Shown here piece by piece: positions 6,915 through 16,620 of a stretch of 64,000 bases of DNA. Made by a program: the position numbers and the translations under genes. Numbering within the stretch: position 1 is the stretch's first letter; each line of letters starts with the position of its first letter. Origin of the DNA: Actinocrinis puniceicyclus (GTDB lineage Bacteria > Actinomycetota > Actinomycetes > Streptomycetales > Catenulisporaceae); NCBI RefSeq assembly GCF_018283645.1, contig NZ_JAGSXH010000001.1:84886-148885 (forward strand). The letters run 5' to 3'. Under the pieces are notes generated by a model. The model saw nothing but the letters and a program-made list of their open reading frames with translations. It did no database searches and had not been told where the DNA came from.

Positions 6915-9900
6915 CCGACACCGACACGCCCGCGTCCCCGCGACGCAGGGCCCTTAGTCTCGGCGTCAGCACGTTCGGCGCGCCGGGACCGGGAGCCGGC
7001 GGCGAGCCGCAGCCCGGTGCTCTGCCGAACCTCGGTTTCGTGCCGGCCCGGGTCACGGCGGTCACCGCCGCGCTCACGAAGTTCGGCTACGAATGCTCCT
7101 CCCCGAGCCACGCCACGAATCTGACCGGCGCGGCATTGGCCGACTTCATCTGGAACGCCGCGCGCGACCTGGGCCCGGACGGGATCCTGGTCGTGCACAT
7201 CCTGAGCCATGGACACCTGACCGGCACCGGCACCCTCTACGCGGTGGGCGCCGACGGAAAGCACGACCCGCTCAGCGACGTCGGTGCCTGGCTCAAGCGG
7301 ATCGCCGAGTTCGACGATCATCCCCGGACCCTGTTTCTGCTCGACCTGTGTTACGCCGGGGCGGTGACACGCATGTCCTGGCAGCTCAAGACCGCCGACG
7401 AGAACAACCGGGCGTGGGTCATCGCCGCGTGCGCGCCGTATCAGGAGGCGTTCAACGGCCGCTTCACCGAGGCGGTGGCGAACGTGCTGCGGGATTTCGC
7501 GGACAACCGTGTCGACATCGACCGCACCTGGCGGCACATCCCGCTCACCACGGTCGCGCGGGAGATCCGCCGCGAGGTCATCCGGCTGGCGCGGGAACGC
7601 GCGGCGCTGCCGCAGGAGGTCACCGGAACGCTGGTCGACATCGCGGCGGATCTGGCCGCGCTGCCGTTCTTCCCCAATCCCCGCTACCGGGACGGGGCGC
7701 GCGCGACGGTGCTGCCGAAGGTGGACGTCGCGGTCGCGCCGTTCGTCGACGACGCCGACGAGATCCTGGACGCCGAGCACTTCATCGAGCGCGCCGCGGG
7801 CCACGGCGCGGCGCTCCCGGCGAGCGGCGTGGGGTGCTTCAGCGGCCGCCGGCGCGAACTGCGGGAGCTGTCCGCCTGGCTGGACGGGCACGACGCGGAC
7901 GGGGACGGGGACGGCGCGATCCGGTTGCGCGTGGTGACCGGCAGCCCGGGTGTCGGCAAGTCCGCGCTGCTCGGGGTCCTGGTGTGCGCGGCGCATCCGG
8001 TGCTGCGCGAGCCGACGAGCGCGATCTGGCGGCACGTGGACCGCTGGCCGAGCCTCAACCGGAACCTGGCCGCGATCCACGCGAGGCAACGGTCGCTGGA
8101 CGACATCTGTGCCTCGCTCGCGCGCCAACTGGGGCTGGCGGGCGACGATCTCGCCGGCGGCGTCCCCCAGCTTCTCGACCTGATCTGCGAGCGCGCCGAA
8201 CCGCCGACCGTGCTCATCGACGCACTCGACGAGGCCGAGAACCATCAGGAGGTGCTCGACGGGCTGCTGTTGCCGCTCACCCGGCGCGACCGCGCGGACG
8301 GACGCCCCGCCTGCCGGTTGCTGGTGGCGCTGCGGCCTTGGCCGGAGTTCGACGCGTTCCGCGCGCTCGCAGCGGTGCAGGGCGGGTTGACCGATCTCGA
8401 CGCGATCCCCGTCGAGACGGTCCGGTACGACCTGGAGAACTACATCAGTGATCTGCTGCGCGGCCACCCGCCTTACAACGAGGTGGAGTACGCCGGGGCG
8501 CGGCAGACCTTCGCGGCCGCGGTCGCGTTGACGTTGACGGGCGATCGCGGCCCGAAGGACTCGAAGGACTCGAAGGACTCGAAGGACTCGAAACAGGGTA
8601 AGCAGTGGGGCGAGTTCCTCGTCGCCGGGCTCTACGCGCGCCATCTGGTCTCCACGTATCAGCCGATCCAGGATTTGAAGCAGGCTTCTGATCTGGGTAG
8701 GCGGGCGCCCGGTTCCCTGCCGGAGCTGCTTGAGCTCGATCTCGCCGCGCGGACCGAGGACCCGTGGCTGCGGCCGATACTCGCGGCGCTCGCGCACGCA
8801 CGCGGCGAGGGCATGCCCGCGCGCACGGCCGCGCAGGCGGCGCGGGCCTTTCGCCGCGTATGGGAACCAACGAGGCCGGACAAGTCGGGGCAGTCGGAGA
8901 ATTCGGAGCCGGTGGAGCAGCCATCGCAGCAGCCGGGGGATCAGTGGATCAGCGCGACGCTCGACACCGCGCGGTTCTACCTGCGGCGTTCCGCGGACTG
9001 CGACGGGACGACGCTTTACCGGCTCTTCCACCAGGGCCTGGCAGATCACCTGTGCGCTCACCCGGTCGACCGGGACAGCGGCGCCCCGCCGCAGCGTGAC
9101 ATGGTCGAAGCCTTACTCGCACCGCTCGCCGTTCCGGGCGGCGGCGCACGCAGGTGGGACATCGCCGAGCCCTACATGCTGCGGCACGCCGCGCAGCACG
9201 CGGTCGAGGCGGACTGCGTCAGCCTGCTGACCGATGACCTCGAATTCCTCGTGTACGCGGATCCGGGCGCGGTGACCGCGTTTCTCGAGACGCATTCGCT
9301 TCCCTGGCTCGATGCGGCCGCTTTCGCCGAGCTGACCTCGTCGCCGCAGGCGGCCGCGGAGACCGGTCGGCGTCGTGCCGTCGCGCTGGCGGCCACGCTG
9401 CGCGGCGCCGCCGGGATCGCCGCCCGCCTGCTGCGGCCCAGCGGCCGCGCGCCGTTGGCGTGGGAGCCCGTCTGGGCGTGTGGAGCCGAGGCGGCCGACG
9501 ACGAGGAAGCCACCGACGAGGAGCCGGAAGCCGAACGCGAGGGATACCGGGTCACCGCGATCGCCGCCGCGCAGGACAGCTGCGTCGTCGCGGTGGGCCG
9601 TGAAGACGGAACGATCACGCTGCACGACGGCCGCGACGGGACGGTGAACAGCACCCTGAGATCCGATGACCAGGATCCGATCATCGCGCTGGTGCTCGGA
9701 AGATTCCTCGGACGCGACGTGGTCGTCTCGCTGACGCTCCGGGGCTCGCTCGGCTTGCGGGACGCCGGGACCGGATCCTGCATCGCGTCGCGGTTGATCG
9801 GTGCTCCGCCGGACGGCGCGATGCTGGACTTCGCGGTCGTGGCCGGCAGACCGTGCGTGGTCGTCTCACACGCCGGCCGGTCCACCGTTCTGGACTTGTC

Positions 9901-11365
9901 CGCGGACCCGGGCGTACCGCCGCCGAGGTGGAAATCGGCGCGCGGCAGCGTCGAGCTCGCCGTGCTCGACGGTGTTCTGGTCAGGGTGCTGGTCGGTCCC
10001 GATGGTCCGCGGATCGCCCGGCCCGATGCCGATCACGCTGAGCACACCGATGAGGCCGCTGAGCCCGCCGGAGGCACAGCGCGCATCTCGCGGTGCTTCA
10101 CGGTGCAGGACAACACGCTGATCGCCGCCGCGACCGACGAGGGAAGCCTGGCGGTCTGGGATGTGGTGTCCGGTGCCCTGCTCGACTCCCTTCCCGCGGG
10201 AGGTTCGGTGGATTCGATCGCCGCGACACCTGAAGGCGACCTTCTGGTGCAGGCCGCCGGCAGAGCGGTCCTGTATTCGTACCGTGGCAGCGCGGCCGCG
10301 ACCACGAGGGTTGATTTCGACGGCTTGGGCGAGCTGTGGCCCGGGCCCGAGAAGGCTCAGATCGAGGGCACCCGGGACGACGAGGTTTTCGTCCCGCCGG
10401 AAGGACTTCAGTCGGACCTCGACGCCGGCGGCGAGGCGGCCGGTGCCGAGACGGTGGACGGCGAGACGTCCGGCGACGCCGGCGGGGGCACCGGCTTCGG
10501 CGACATCACGGACGCGTTCTTCGGCGGTGCGTCTCGCGGGCCGCGCTCGCGGGTGCGCCGCGGCCGCGACGCGCTGGTGCGGGTCGAGGTGGAGCTGAGC
10601 GAGGCGGCCTTCGGCGCGCTGCGCGACATCCAGTTCGACACCGCCATCGCCTGTCCGACGTGCGCCGGCGGCGGCGCGGATCCGGGCACCCCGCCGGTCA
10701 CCTGCGACCTGTGCCGCGGGCGCGGCGAGGTCTCCCACGTCAGCCGGTCGTCCCTCGGCCAGGTGATGACCTCGCGGCCGTGCCCGCAGTGTCAGGGCTA
10801 TGGCACGCTCGTGCCCGCGCTGTGCATCGCGTGCGACGGGGTCGGGCGGGTGCGTACCCGCAGGACGCTGACCGTGAAGATCCCGCCGGGCGTGGAAGAC
10901 GGCACCCGGATCCAGCTGGTCGGCGAGGGCGAGGTCGGCCCGGGCGCGGGCCCGGCCGGTGATCTGACCTTGGAGATCGTCGAGCAGCCGCACCCCGTCT
11001 TCCGGCGCCGCGGCTACGACCTGCACTGCACGATCGCCGTCCCGCGGAGACGCGCGTCGCTGGGCACGAGGATCCCGCTGGAGACCCTGGACGGCCCGGT
11101 GGATCTCGACATCCGTCCCGGCACCAAGTCCAATCAGGAGTTCACCCTGCTCGGCCGCGGCATCCAGCACCGGCACAGCCCGGGCCGGGGCGACCTGGTG
11201 GTGCACATCGAGGTGCATCCCCCGAAGCACATCGACCCGGCGGACGAGCCACTGATACTCACGCTCGCCCGGCAGCAGCACGGCGAGCAGACCCCGGGCA
11301 GCACCGCCGGACCGGGTCAGCAGGGGCTCTTCTCCCGGCTGAAGGACGCCTTCAACGGCAACTGA
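6911..11365 (+). CDS. Caspase-like/NTPase/beta-propeller/DnaJ-CTD fusion protein
   Basis: 1484-residue cytosolic multidomain protein. (1) Residues about 10-250 are a caspase-like (C14) protease: His100 in VVHILSHGHL and Cys147 in LFLLDLCYAGA. (2) Residues about 310-560 are a STAND-type NTPase with Walker A TGSPGVGKSA near 343 and Walker B VLIDALDEAE near 435. (3) A helical linker contains a 9-bp coding repeat (DSK x4, 8557-8592). (4) Residues about 877-1140 are WD40/PQQ-like beta-propeller strands (VVAVGREDGTITLHDG, GSLAVWDVVSGALL). (5) Residues about 1195-1460 match DnaJ from a remnant G/F region through four CxxCxGxG zinc motifs (CPTC, CDLC, CPQC, CIAC) and the substrate-binding CTDs. No J domain or HPD motif is present. 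Start ATG 6911 overlaps the hydrolase stop. I infer a sensor-protease, perhaps for stress or defence. Confidence 0.85.
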   Translation: MTDTDTPASPRRRALSLGVSTFGAPGPGAGGEPQPGALPNLGFVPARVTAVTAALTKFGYECSSPSHATNLTGAALADFIWNAARDLGPDGILVVHILSHGHLTGTGTLYAVGADGKHDPLSDVGAWLKRIAEFDDHPRTLFLLDLCYAGAVTRMSWQLKTADENNRAWVIAACAPYQEAFNGRFTEAVANVLRDFADNRVDIDRTWRHIPLTTVAREIRREVIRLARERAALPQEVTGTLVDIAADLAALPFFPNPRYRDGARATVLPKVDVAVAPFVDDADEILDAEHFIERAAGHGAALPASGVGCFSGRRRELRELSAWLDGHDADGDGDGAIRLRVVTGSPGVGKSALLGVLVCAAHPVLREPTSAIWRHVDRWPSLNRNLAAIHARQRSLDDICASLARQLGLAGDDLAGGVPQLLDLICERAEPPTVLIDALDEAENHQEVLDGLLLPLTRRDRADGRPACRLLVALRPWPEFDAFRALAAVQGGLTDLDAIPVETVRYDLENYISDLLRGHPPYNEVEYAGARQTFAAAVALTLTGDRGPKDSKDSKDSKDSKQGKQWGEFLVAGLYARHLVSTYQPIQDLKQASDLGRRAPGSLPELLELDLAARTEDPWLRPILAALAHARGEGMPARTAAQAARAFRRVWEPTRPDKSGQSENSEPVEQPSQQPGDQWISATLDTARFYLRRSADCDGTTLYRLFHQGLADHLCAHPVDRDSGAPPQRDMVEALLAPLAVPGGGARRWDIAEPYMLRHAAQHAVEADCVSLLTDDLEFLVYADPGAVTAFLETHSLPWLDAAAFAELTSSPQAAAETGRRRAVALAATLRGAAGIAARLLRPSGRAPLAWEPVWACGAEAADDEEATDEEPEAEREGYRVTAIAAAQDSCVVAVGREDGTITLHDGRDGTVNSTLRSDDQDPIIALVLGRFLGRDVVVSLTLRGSLGLRDAGTGSCIASRLIGAPPDGAMLDFAVVAGRPCVVVSHAGRSTVLDLSADPGVPPPRWKSARGSVELAVLDGVLVRVLVGPDGPRIARPDADHAEHTDEAAEPAGGTARISRCFTVQDNTLIAAATDEGSLAVWDVVSGALLDSLPAGGSVDSIAATPEGDLLVQAAGRAVLYSYRGSAAATTRVDFDGLGELWPGPEKAQIEGTRDDEVFVPPEGLQSDLDAGGEAAGAETVDGETSGDAGGGTGFGDITDAFFGGASRGPRSRVRRGRDALVRVEVELSEAAFGALRDIQFDTAIACPTCAGGGADPGTPPVTCDLCRGRGEVSHVSRSSLGQVMTSRPCPQCQGYGTLVPALCIACDGVGRVRTRRTLTVKIPPGVEDGTRIQLVGEGEVGPGAGPAGDLTLEIVEQPHPVFRRRGYDLHCTIAVPRRRASLGTRIPLETLDGPVDLDIRPGTKSNQEFTLLGRGIQHRHSPGRGDLVVHIEVHPPKHIDPADEPLILTLARQQHGEQTPGSTAGPGQQGLFSRLKDAFNGN

Positions 11366-11448
11366 GTCAGCGCACGATCGAATCAGCCACGATGAGGAAT
11401 CCGGCCGCGTCCCGGCATCTGGACGAGACGAGCGCCGTCACGGCAGCC

Positions 11449-12609
11449 TCACTCGGCCTGCGGCGCAGCCGGAGCGCGGGCGAGGTCCACCTCACCGCGG
11501 GCGCGCGCCGCCGCCCAGCCGGTGGTGGCGATCGTGACGAGCGCCGCCGCGAGGATCGCGCCGCCCTCCGCCGGACCGAGCAGACCCGCGCGCGTACCGA
11601 TCGTGACCGCGGCGATCGGCACACCGAGCTGCGCCGCCGCGAGCACGGCCAGCAACGCCGGCTGGTGCAGCGCCACGACCGCACCGTGCGCCGCGAGCGT
11701 ACCGAGCGCCAACGCCCCGGCCAGCGCGATCATCCGCGGATGTCCGGCCACGGCACGCAGGTCCAGCGAAGCTCCGAGCCACACGAAGAACAACGGCCCG
11801 AGGAACCCGTCGGTCACCGCGAACAACTGCCGGGCCAGCCGCCGCGGCTCCCCCTCGGCGGCCAGCGCCAGCCCCGCCGCGAACCCGGCCAGCATGATCG
11901 ACACGCCGAACCGCTGCGCCAGCCCGGCCAGCCCGAAGACCGTGATCAGCTGGACCCGCAGTTCCAGCCCGAAGTTGCGGCGGTGGCTGATCCTGTGCAT
12001 GCGCTTGAGCCATCCGCGCCTCGCGAACCAGCGCATCACCAGCAGGATCGCCGCCGCGGCGCAGACCACCGCGAGAACGCCGAGCGCCGCCTTTCCCGCG
12101 CGCTCGGGCTGCTCGGCCAGCGGCAGCAGCACGATGCAGACCGTGTCCGCGAGCGTCACCTGCACCACGGTCGCGAGCACCGGCGGCGCGCCCAGCCCCG
12201 CCTCGTCGATCACTGGCATGACCAGCGCGGCCGAACTCGACGCGAACAGCACCGCGTACAGCAGCGCGTGCCCGGTACCCAGCAGGTCCGCCACACCATA
12301 GCCCGCGCCGACCGCGACCGCGCCGGTGAGCAGCGCGAGTTGCGCACCGCGGCGCAGCGCCACGCGCAGCGCAGGGTCACGCAGCGGCACATGGCTGCCC
12401 GCCACCAGCATGATCAGGCCGAAACCGGCGGAGCCGAGGAAGGAGAAGACCGGGTCGCCCGGGTCGGTCCACCCGAACCCGGTTCGCCCGGCCACCACCC
12501 CGGCAGCGAGTTCTCCGACTGCGACCGGGATGCCCGTGCGCCGCGGTCCCGCCAGCAGCGGCCCGGCCAGTCCGAGAGCCAGGACAAGCGCCAACCCGGC
12601 CAGACTCAC
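11449..12609 (-). CDS. Cation:proton antiporter (CPA2/KefB-like)
   Basis: 386-residue integral membrane protein with about 12 hydrophobic segments spread over the whole length, the layout of monovalent cation:proton antiporters (Na+/H+ exchanger domain). Hydrophobic repeats such as VGELAAGVVAG and FGVSIMLAGFAAGLALA match the family core helices; no C-terminal regulatory RCK/TrkA domain is attached. The ion (Na+ or K+) cannot be read. It converges on the caspase fusion gene to its left and follows pflA on the same strand after a 117-base gap, so it could be read through from the pfl operon. Confidence 0.8.
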   Translation of the reverse strand: MSLAGLALVLALGLAGPLLAGPRRTGIPVAVGELAAGVVAGRTGFGWTDPGDPVFSFLGSAGFGLIMLVAGSHVPLRDPALRVALRRGAQLALLTGAVAVGAGYGVADLLGTGHALLYAVLFASSSAALVMPVIDEAGLGAPPVLATVVQVTLADTVCIVLLPLAEQPERAGKAALGVLAVVCAAAAILLVMRWFARRGWLKRMHRISHRRNFGLELRVQLITVFGLAGLAQRFGVSIMLAGFAAGLALAAEGEPRRLARQLFAVTDGFLGPLFFVWLGASLDLRAVAGHPRMIALAGALALGTLAAHGAVVALHQPALLAVLAAAQLGVPIAAVTIGTRAGLLGPAEGGAILAAALVTIATTGWAAARARGEVDLARAPAAPQAE

Positions 12610-12726
12610 CGCTGCGCCTCCGCTCCGCCGCCCGCCATGGGACCATCCTGACAGGTACCGGATGTGCGGCGGTGATGGATGCCCGCTGACCGTGCGCGGC
12701 CCGAGCCCGGCCGCGCGCCGGTCCGC

Positions 12727-13551
12727 TCAGAACACTGCCAGCCCTTCGGCAGCGAACAGCTCGCGTGCTTCCCGCACCTGCCGCGCGCTCGGCGGCGCGG
12801 TGGTGTCCAGCGGGAACGGCAATCCGAGCGCCGCGTACTTCGCCGCGCCAAGCTTGTGGAACGGCAACACGTCGACCCGCTCGACGTTCCCGAGCGAGGC
12901 CGCGAAGCGCGCCACACCCGTGACGTTCTCGGCGGCGTCGGTCAAGCCCGGGACGAGCACGAAGCGCACGTGCACCGGGACCGGAACCGGCAGATCGGCG
13001 AGCCGCCGCGCGAAGGCGAGGGTGGGGTGCAGGTCGCGACCGGTCAGCCGCCGGTACAGCGCCCGGTCCCAGGACTTCACGTCCAGCAGCACCAGGTCGG
13101 TGGCGGCCAGCAGCGCGGCGTCGGCGCGCGCCCCGAGGAACCCGGAGGTGTCCAGCGCGGTGTGCAGCCCCAGTTCCTTGAAGCCGCGCAGCAGCGCCGC
13201 GGTGAACCGCGGTTGCAGCAGCGGCTCGCCGCCGCTGACCGTCGCCCCTCCCCCGGCCGCCCGGATGAAGGGCACATATTTGCCTGCCTCCGCGACGAGC
13301 CGCGCGGACTCGACCCGCTGCCCGTCGCGCATCCGCCAGGTCTCCGGGTTGTGGCAGTACAGGCAGCGCAGCGGACAGCCCTGGGTGAAGACCACGAACC
13401 GGGTGCCCGGTCCGTCCACGCCTGTGGACAGGTCCCAGGAGTGAACGGAACCGAGTACGGAACCGGGCTCGGAATCAGGGTAACCATCGACGCCTGATTC
13501 AACGCCGCGGACGGCGAGTTCAGCGGTCAGGAGGCAGCCGTCAGCACTCAT
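12727..13551 (-). CDS. pflA: Pyruvate formate-lyase activating enzyme
   Basis: Radical SAM enzyme of 274 residues that installs the glycyl radical on pyruvate formate-lyase under anoxia. The cluster motif is CPLRCLYC (CxxxCxxC) followed by HNPETW; further landmarks are GGGATVSGGEPLLQP and LLDVKSWD. The N-terminus (about 45 residues before the core) is longer than in enterobacterial PflA. ATG 13551 is preferred; an in-frame ATG at 13608 lies inside the repeat array. It follows pflB on the same strand, separated by 31-bp repeats that duplicate the pflB end, so the two probably form one transcript. No ferredoxin-like extra cluster domain is visible. Confidence 0.92.
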   Translation of the reverse strand: MSADGCLLTAELAVRGVESGVDGYPDSEPGSVLGSVHSWDLSTGVDGPGTRFVVFTQGCPLRCLYCHNPETWRMRDGQRVESARLVAEAGKYVPFIRAAGGGATVSGGEPLLQPRFTAALLRGFKELGLHTALDTSGFLGARADAALLAATDLVLLDVKSWDRALYRRLTGRDLHPTLAFARRLADLPVPVPVHVRFVLVPGLTDAAENVTGVARFAASLGNVERVDVLPFHKLGAAKYAALGLPFPLDTTAPPSARQVREARELFAAEGLAVF

Positions 13552-13574
13552 ATCAACTCGTACCTTGTCCCAGT

Positions 13575-13778
13575 CATCCACAGCGATTCGTGCTGTGCCC
13601 GATGCCACTCATGGCGACTCGTGCAGTGTTCGATGCCACTCATAGCGACTCGTGCAGTGTTCAATGCCACTCATAGCGACTCGTGCAGTGTTCAATGCCA
13701 CTCATAGCGACTCGTGCAGTGTTCAATGCCACTCATAGCGACTCGTGCAGTGTTCAATGCCACTCATAGCGACTCGTG
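13575..13778. repeat. 31-bp tandem repeat array derived from the pflB 3' end
   Basis: Units at 13606, 13637, 13668, 13699 and 13730 are 31 bp long. The last four are identical and the first differs at two positions. A diverged unit lies at 13575-13605, and an 18-base partial unit (13761-13778) is part of the pflB coding end. On the minus strand each unit carries the bases for the last pflB residues HESL plus its stop, then a short spacer. The array therefore looks like serial duplication of the gene terminus and fills nearly all of the pflB-pflA gap. There are no unique spacers, so it is not CRISPR. Confidence 0.95.
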
Positions 13779-16040
13779 GAAGGTCCGGCTGATCACATCG
13801 AGCTGCTGCTCGCGGGTCAGGCGCACGAAGTTGACCGCGTATCCGGACACGCGCACGGTCAGCTGCGGGTAGTTCTCAGGGTGCTCCATCGCGTCCTCGA
13901 GCGTGGCGCGGTCCAGAACGTTGACGTTCATGTGGTAGCCGCCCGAGCTGAAGTACCCGTCGAGGATCCCGGAGAGGTTCGCGGCCCGCTCCTGCGGCGC
14001 GCGGCCGAGACCGGACGGCACGACCGTCGTCGTCAGCGAGATGCCGTCCTCGGCGTGCTCGTACGGCAGCTTCGCCACCGACAGCGCCGCCGCAACCAGG
14101 CCATGGCGGTCCCGGCCGTTCATCGGGTTCGCACCCGGGGAGAACGGTGCGCCCGCGCGCCGGCCGTCCGGGGTGTTGCCCGTCTTGTGGCCGTAAACCA
14201 CGTTCGAGGTGATGGTCAGCACCGACTGGGTGTGCCGCGCGTCCCGGTACGCCGGGTAGCGCCGGATCTTCGCCATGAACCGGTCCACCAGGTCCACGGC
14301 GATCGCGTCGGCCCGCTCGTCGTTGTTCCCGTAGACCGGGTACTCACCGCTGGTCTCGAAGTCCGTGGCCAAACCGGCCTCGTCCCGCAGCACCCTGACC
14401 CTCGCGTACTTGATCGCCGACAGCGAGTCCGCGGCGACCGCGAGCCCCGCGATACCGCAGGCGAGGGTGCGCTCCACGTCGCGGTCGTGCAACGCCATCT
14501 CGATGCGCTCGTACGCGTACTTGTCGTGCATGTAGTGGATCACGTTGAGCGCGTGCACGTACGTCTCGGCCAGCCAGTCGAGCATCTTGTCCAGACGCGC
14601 CTCCACCTCGTCATAGTCCAGATACTCGCCGGTGACCGGCGCGAAGCCCGGCGCGACGAGCACGCCGCTGCGCTCGTCCCGGCCGCCGTTGATCGCGTAC
14701 AGCAGCGCCTTGGCGAGGTTGACCCGGGCGCCGAAGAACTGCATCTGCCGGCCGACCCGCATCGCGGACACGCAGCACGCGATCGCGGTGTCGTCACCGG
14801 TGCACTGGCGCGTCAACTCGTCGGACTCGTACTGGATCGAACTGGTGTCGATGGAAACCCGCGCGCAGAACTCCTTGAAACCCTGCGGCAGCCCGCTCGA
14901 CCACAACACCGTCAGGTTCGGCTCCGGCGCCGGCCCGAGGTTGTAAAGGGTCTGCAGGAAACGGAAACTGGAACGGGTCACCAGCGGCCGACCGTCGACA
15001 CCGGTGCCGCCGATCGTCTCGGTCACCCAGGTCGGGTCGCCGGAGAAAAGCTCGTCGTACTCCGGGGTGCGCAGGAACCGCACGATCCGCAGCTTGATCA
15101 CGAAGTCGTCGACCAGTTCCTGCGCGCCGCGCTCGTCGAGCAGCCCGGCGGCCAGGTCCCGCTGCAGGTAGACGTCGAGGAAGGTGGAGACCCGGCCGAG
15201 TGACATGGCCGCGCCGTTCTGCTCCTTGACCGCGGCCAGGAAGCCGAAGTAAAGCCACTGAATCGCCTCGCGCGCGTCCGCCGCCGGGCCCGCGATGTCG
15301 AACCCGTACGAGGCCGCCATCTGCTTGAGCTCACCCAGGGCCCTGATCTGCTCGGCCAGTTCCTCGCGCAGCCGGATCGTGTCCTCGTCGGCCCAGCGCT
15401 CGTCCAGTTCGGCGCGCTCCGCCCGCTTGGCGGCGACCAGCCGGTCCACGCCGTACAGCGCGACGCGGCGATAGTCGCCGATGATCCGGCCACGGCCGTA
15501 CGCGTCGGGCAGGCCGGTGATGATCCCGGCGCGGCGGGCCGCGAGGATCTGCGGGGTGTACGCGTCGAACACCCCGTCGTTGTGGGTCTTGCGGTACTTG
15601 GTGTAGATCTCCGCGATACGCGGGTCCGGCTCGACGCCGTACGCCGCCAAGCCGTTGGCGACCAGCCGCCAGCCGCCGTTGGGCATGATCGCCCGCTTGA
15701 GCGGCGCGTCGGTCTGCAACCCGACGATCAGTTCATTGTCACGGTCGATGTAGCCGGGCGCGTGCGCGGTGATACCCGCGGGAGTGTGTACGTCCACGTC
15801 GTAGATGCCGCGTTCCTGCTCGACCGGGAACATCGCGGTCAACTGCTTCCACAGCGCGGTGGTGCGTTCGGTGGGGCCGGCCAGGAACGAGCCGTCGCCG
15901 TCGTACGGGGTGTAGTTGGCCTGGATGAAGTCGCGCACGTCGATCGTCTCGCGCCAGCAGGCGCCGGCGAAGTTCCGCCAGGCGTTGCGCGCGTCGGGCG
16001 CACCGTGCTCTTTGAGGTCCTGGTCCAGGATCGCAGTCAT
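13764..16040 (-). CDS. pflB: Formate C-acetyltransferase (pyruvate formate-lyase)
   Basis: Glycyl-radical enzyme converting pyruvate and CoA to acetyl-CoA and formate without oxygen. 758 residues, almost the same as the E. coli enzyme. The catalytic cysteine pair is in AIACCVSAM (Cys422-Cys423) and the radical glycine is Gly733 in RVSGYAVNF. Other family landmarks: [20 protein letters not shown], and the [16 protein letters not shown] loop. ATG 16040 has GAGGAA about 8 bases upstream. pflA follows. A DosR-like site lies 99 bases upstream, so induction by hypoxia is likely. The enzyme is uncommon in aerobic filamentous actinomycetes, which fits an anaerobic survival role. Confidence 0.97.
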   Translation of the reverse strand: MTAILDQDLKEHGAPDARNAWRNFAGACWRETIDVRDFIQANYTPYDGDGSFLAGPTERTTALWKQLTAMFPVEQERGIYDVDVHTPAGITAHAPGYIDRDNELIVGLQTDAPLKRAIMPNGGWRLVANGLAAYGVEPDPRIAEIYTKYRKTHNDGVFDAYTPQILAARRAGIITGLPDAYGRGRIIGDYRRVALYGVDRLVAAKRAERAELDERWADEDTIRLREELAEQIRALGELKQMAASYGFDIAGPAADAREAIQWLYFGFLAAVKEQNGAAMSLGRVSTFLDVYLQRDLAAGLLDERGAQELVDDFVIKLRIVRFLRTPEYDELFSGDPTWVTETIGGTGVDGRPLVTRSSFRFLQTLYNLGPAPEPNLTVLWSSGLPQGFKEFCARVSIDTSSIQYESDELTRQCTGDDTAIACCVSAMRVGRQMQFFGARVNLAKALLYAINGGRDERSGVLVAPGFAPVTGEYLDYDEVEARLDKMLDWLAETYVHALNVIHYMHDKYAYERIEMALHDRDVERTLACGIAGLAVAADSLSAIKYARVRVLRDEAGLATDFETSGEYPVYGNNDERADAIAVDLVDRFMAKIRRYPAYRDARHTQSVLTITSNVVYGHKTGNTPDGRRAGAPFSPGANPMNGRDRHGLVAAALSVAKLPYEHAEDGISLTTTVVPSGLGRAPQERAANLSGILDGYFSSGGYHMNVNVLDRATLEDAMEHPENYPQLTVRVSGYAVNFVRLTREQQLDVISRTFHESL

Positions 16041-16138
16041 CGTATTTCCTCATCGTCGGGCCGGGGCAGTCACCTGCCACGCCTCCCATGATCCAATGGA
16101 CATGACCAGCGCAACAGGACCGGCGGGCCCGGGGACTA

Positions 16139-16152
16139 GGGACAAAAGACCC
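16139..16152. promoter_or_regulatory. DosR/DevR-like box upstream of pflB
   Basis: GGGACAAAAGACCC matches the 14-base core of the mycobacterial DosR consensus (GGGACTWWAGTCCC) at 12 of 14 positions and is flanked by T/A-G on the left and T-C on the right. It lies 99 bases before the pflB start, on the flank shared with doxX. Confidence 0.55.
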
Positions 16153-16252
16153 TCGGCATGCGGCCTGAGCGAAGCCGTATACGTGCACAGAGACAGCCCC
16201 GTGGCCGGACGCGCGGAGACGGCTGGGGCGCAAACTCAGCGCGCACAAAGGC

Positions 16253-16284
16253 GGTGGGCACCGCACGCTGCTGCGGTGCCCACC
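16253..16284. other. Perfect 13-bp hairpin in the long pflB-doxX gap
   Basis: Arms GGTGGGCACCGCA and TGCGGTGCCCACC enclose a 6-base loop; a second imperfect stem (about 16289-16311) follows. The gap is 580 bases between divergent genes, where no terminator is needed, so a structured leader or small RNA is possible. No further gene is recognised in the gap. Confidence 0.5.
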
Positions 16285-16441
16285 GGTCCGTGGGGTTCGA
16301 GAAACCCACTGGCGGAAAGGTCCGACCCACTTCTCGCGGATCCTGATTGCGCGGTGCGCGGCTCGAAGCCGTTGCTCCGCGTCTCGGTTCTTCGAACCTT
16401 CCCGCCGACTCCACGACACCAGATCCGGCGGGCGGTGCCCA

Positions 16442-16455
16442 GTGCCGAAAGTCCC
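16442..16455. promoter_or_regulatory. Weak DosR-like site upstream of doxX-like gene
   Basis: GTGCCGAAAGTCCC keeps the right half GTCCC and the A-rich centre of the DosR core but matches the left half only partly (11 of 14). It lies 166 bases before the doxX-like start. Confidence 0.35.
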
Positions 16456-16620
16456 GAGGTGAGCGCCCACCACCGCGCACCGGCGCGTCGCCGCCAGGGG
16501 ATGACCATCGGCGCCGCCGATCGGGTCTTTCAGCACACTGCGGCGAAGCCGTGCGCGCACGACACTCGATATCGACAGACGAGAGCGCACCCACAGCGTA
16601 AGTGGATCGGAGCGATCCCC

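Noticed and set aside
6710..9061. 783-codon reverse frame inside the caspase fusion
   Set aside because: No domains, Arg/Gln-rich; antisense to a protein with many clear motifs.
13575..13778. Possible CRISPR array from regularly spaced repeats
   Set aside because: The 31-bp units abut one another with no unique spacers, and no cas genes are near; it is a simple tandem duplication.
16289..16420. tRNA-like arms with a TTCGA loop
   Set aside because: No cloverleaf with a 7-base acceptor stem and anticodon arm can be folded on either strand.
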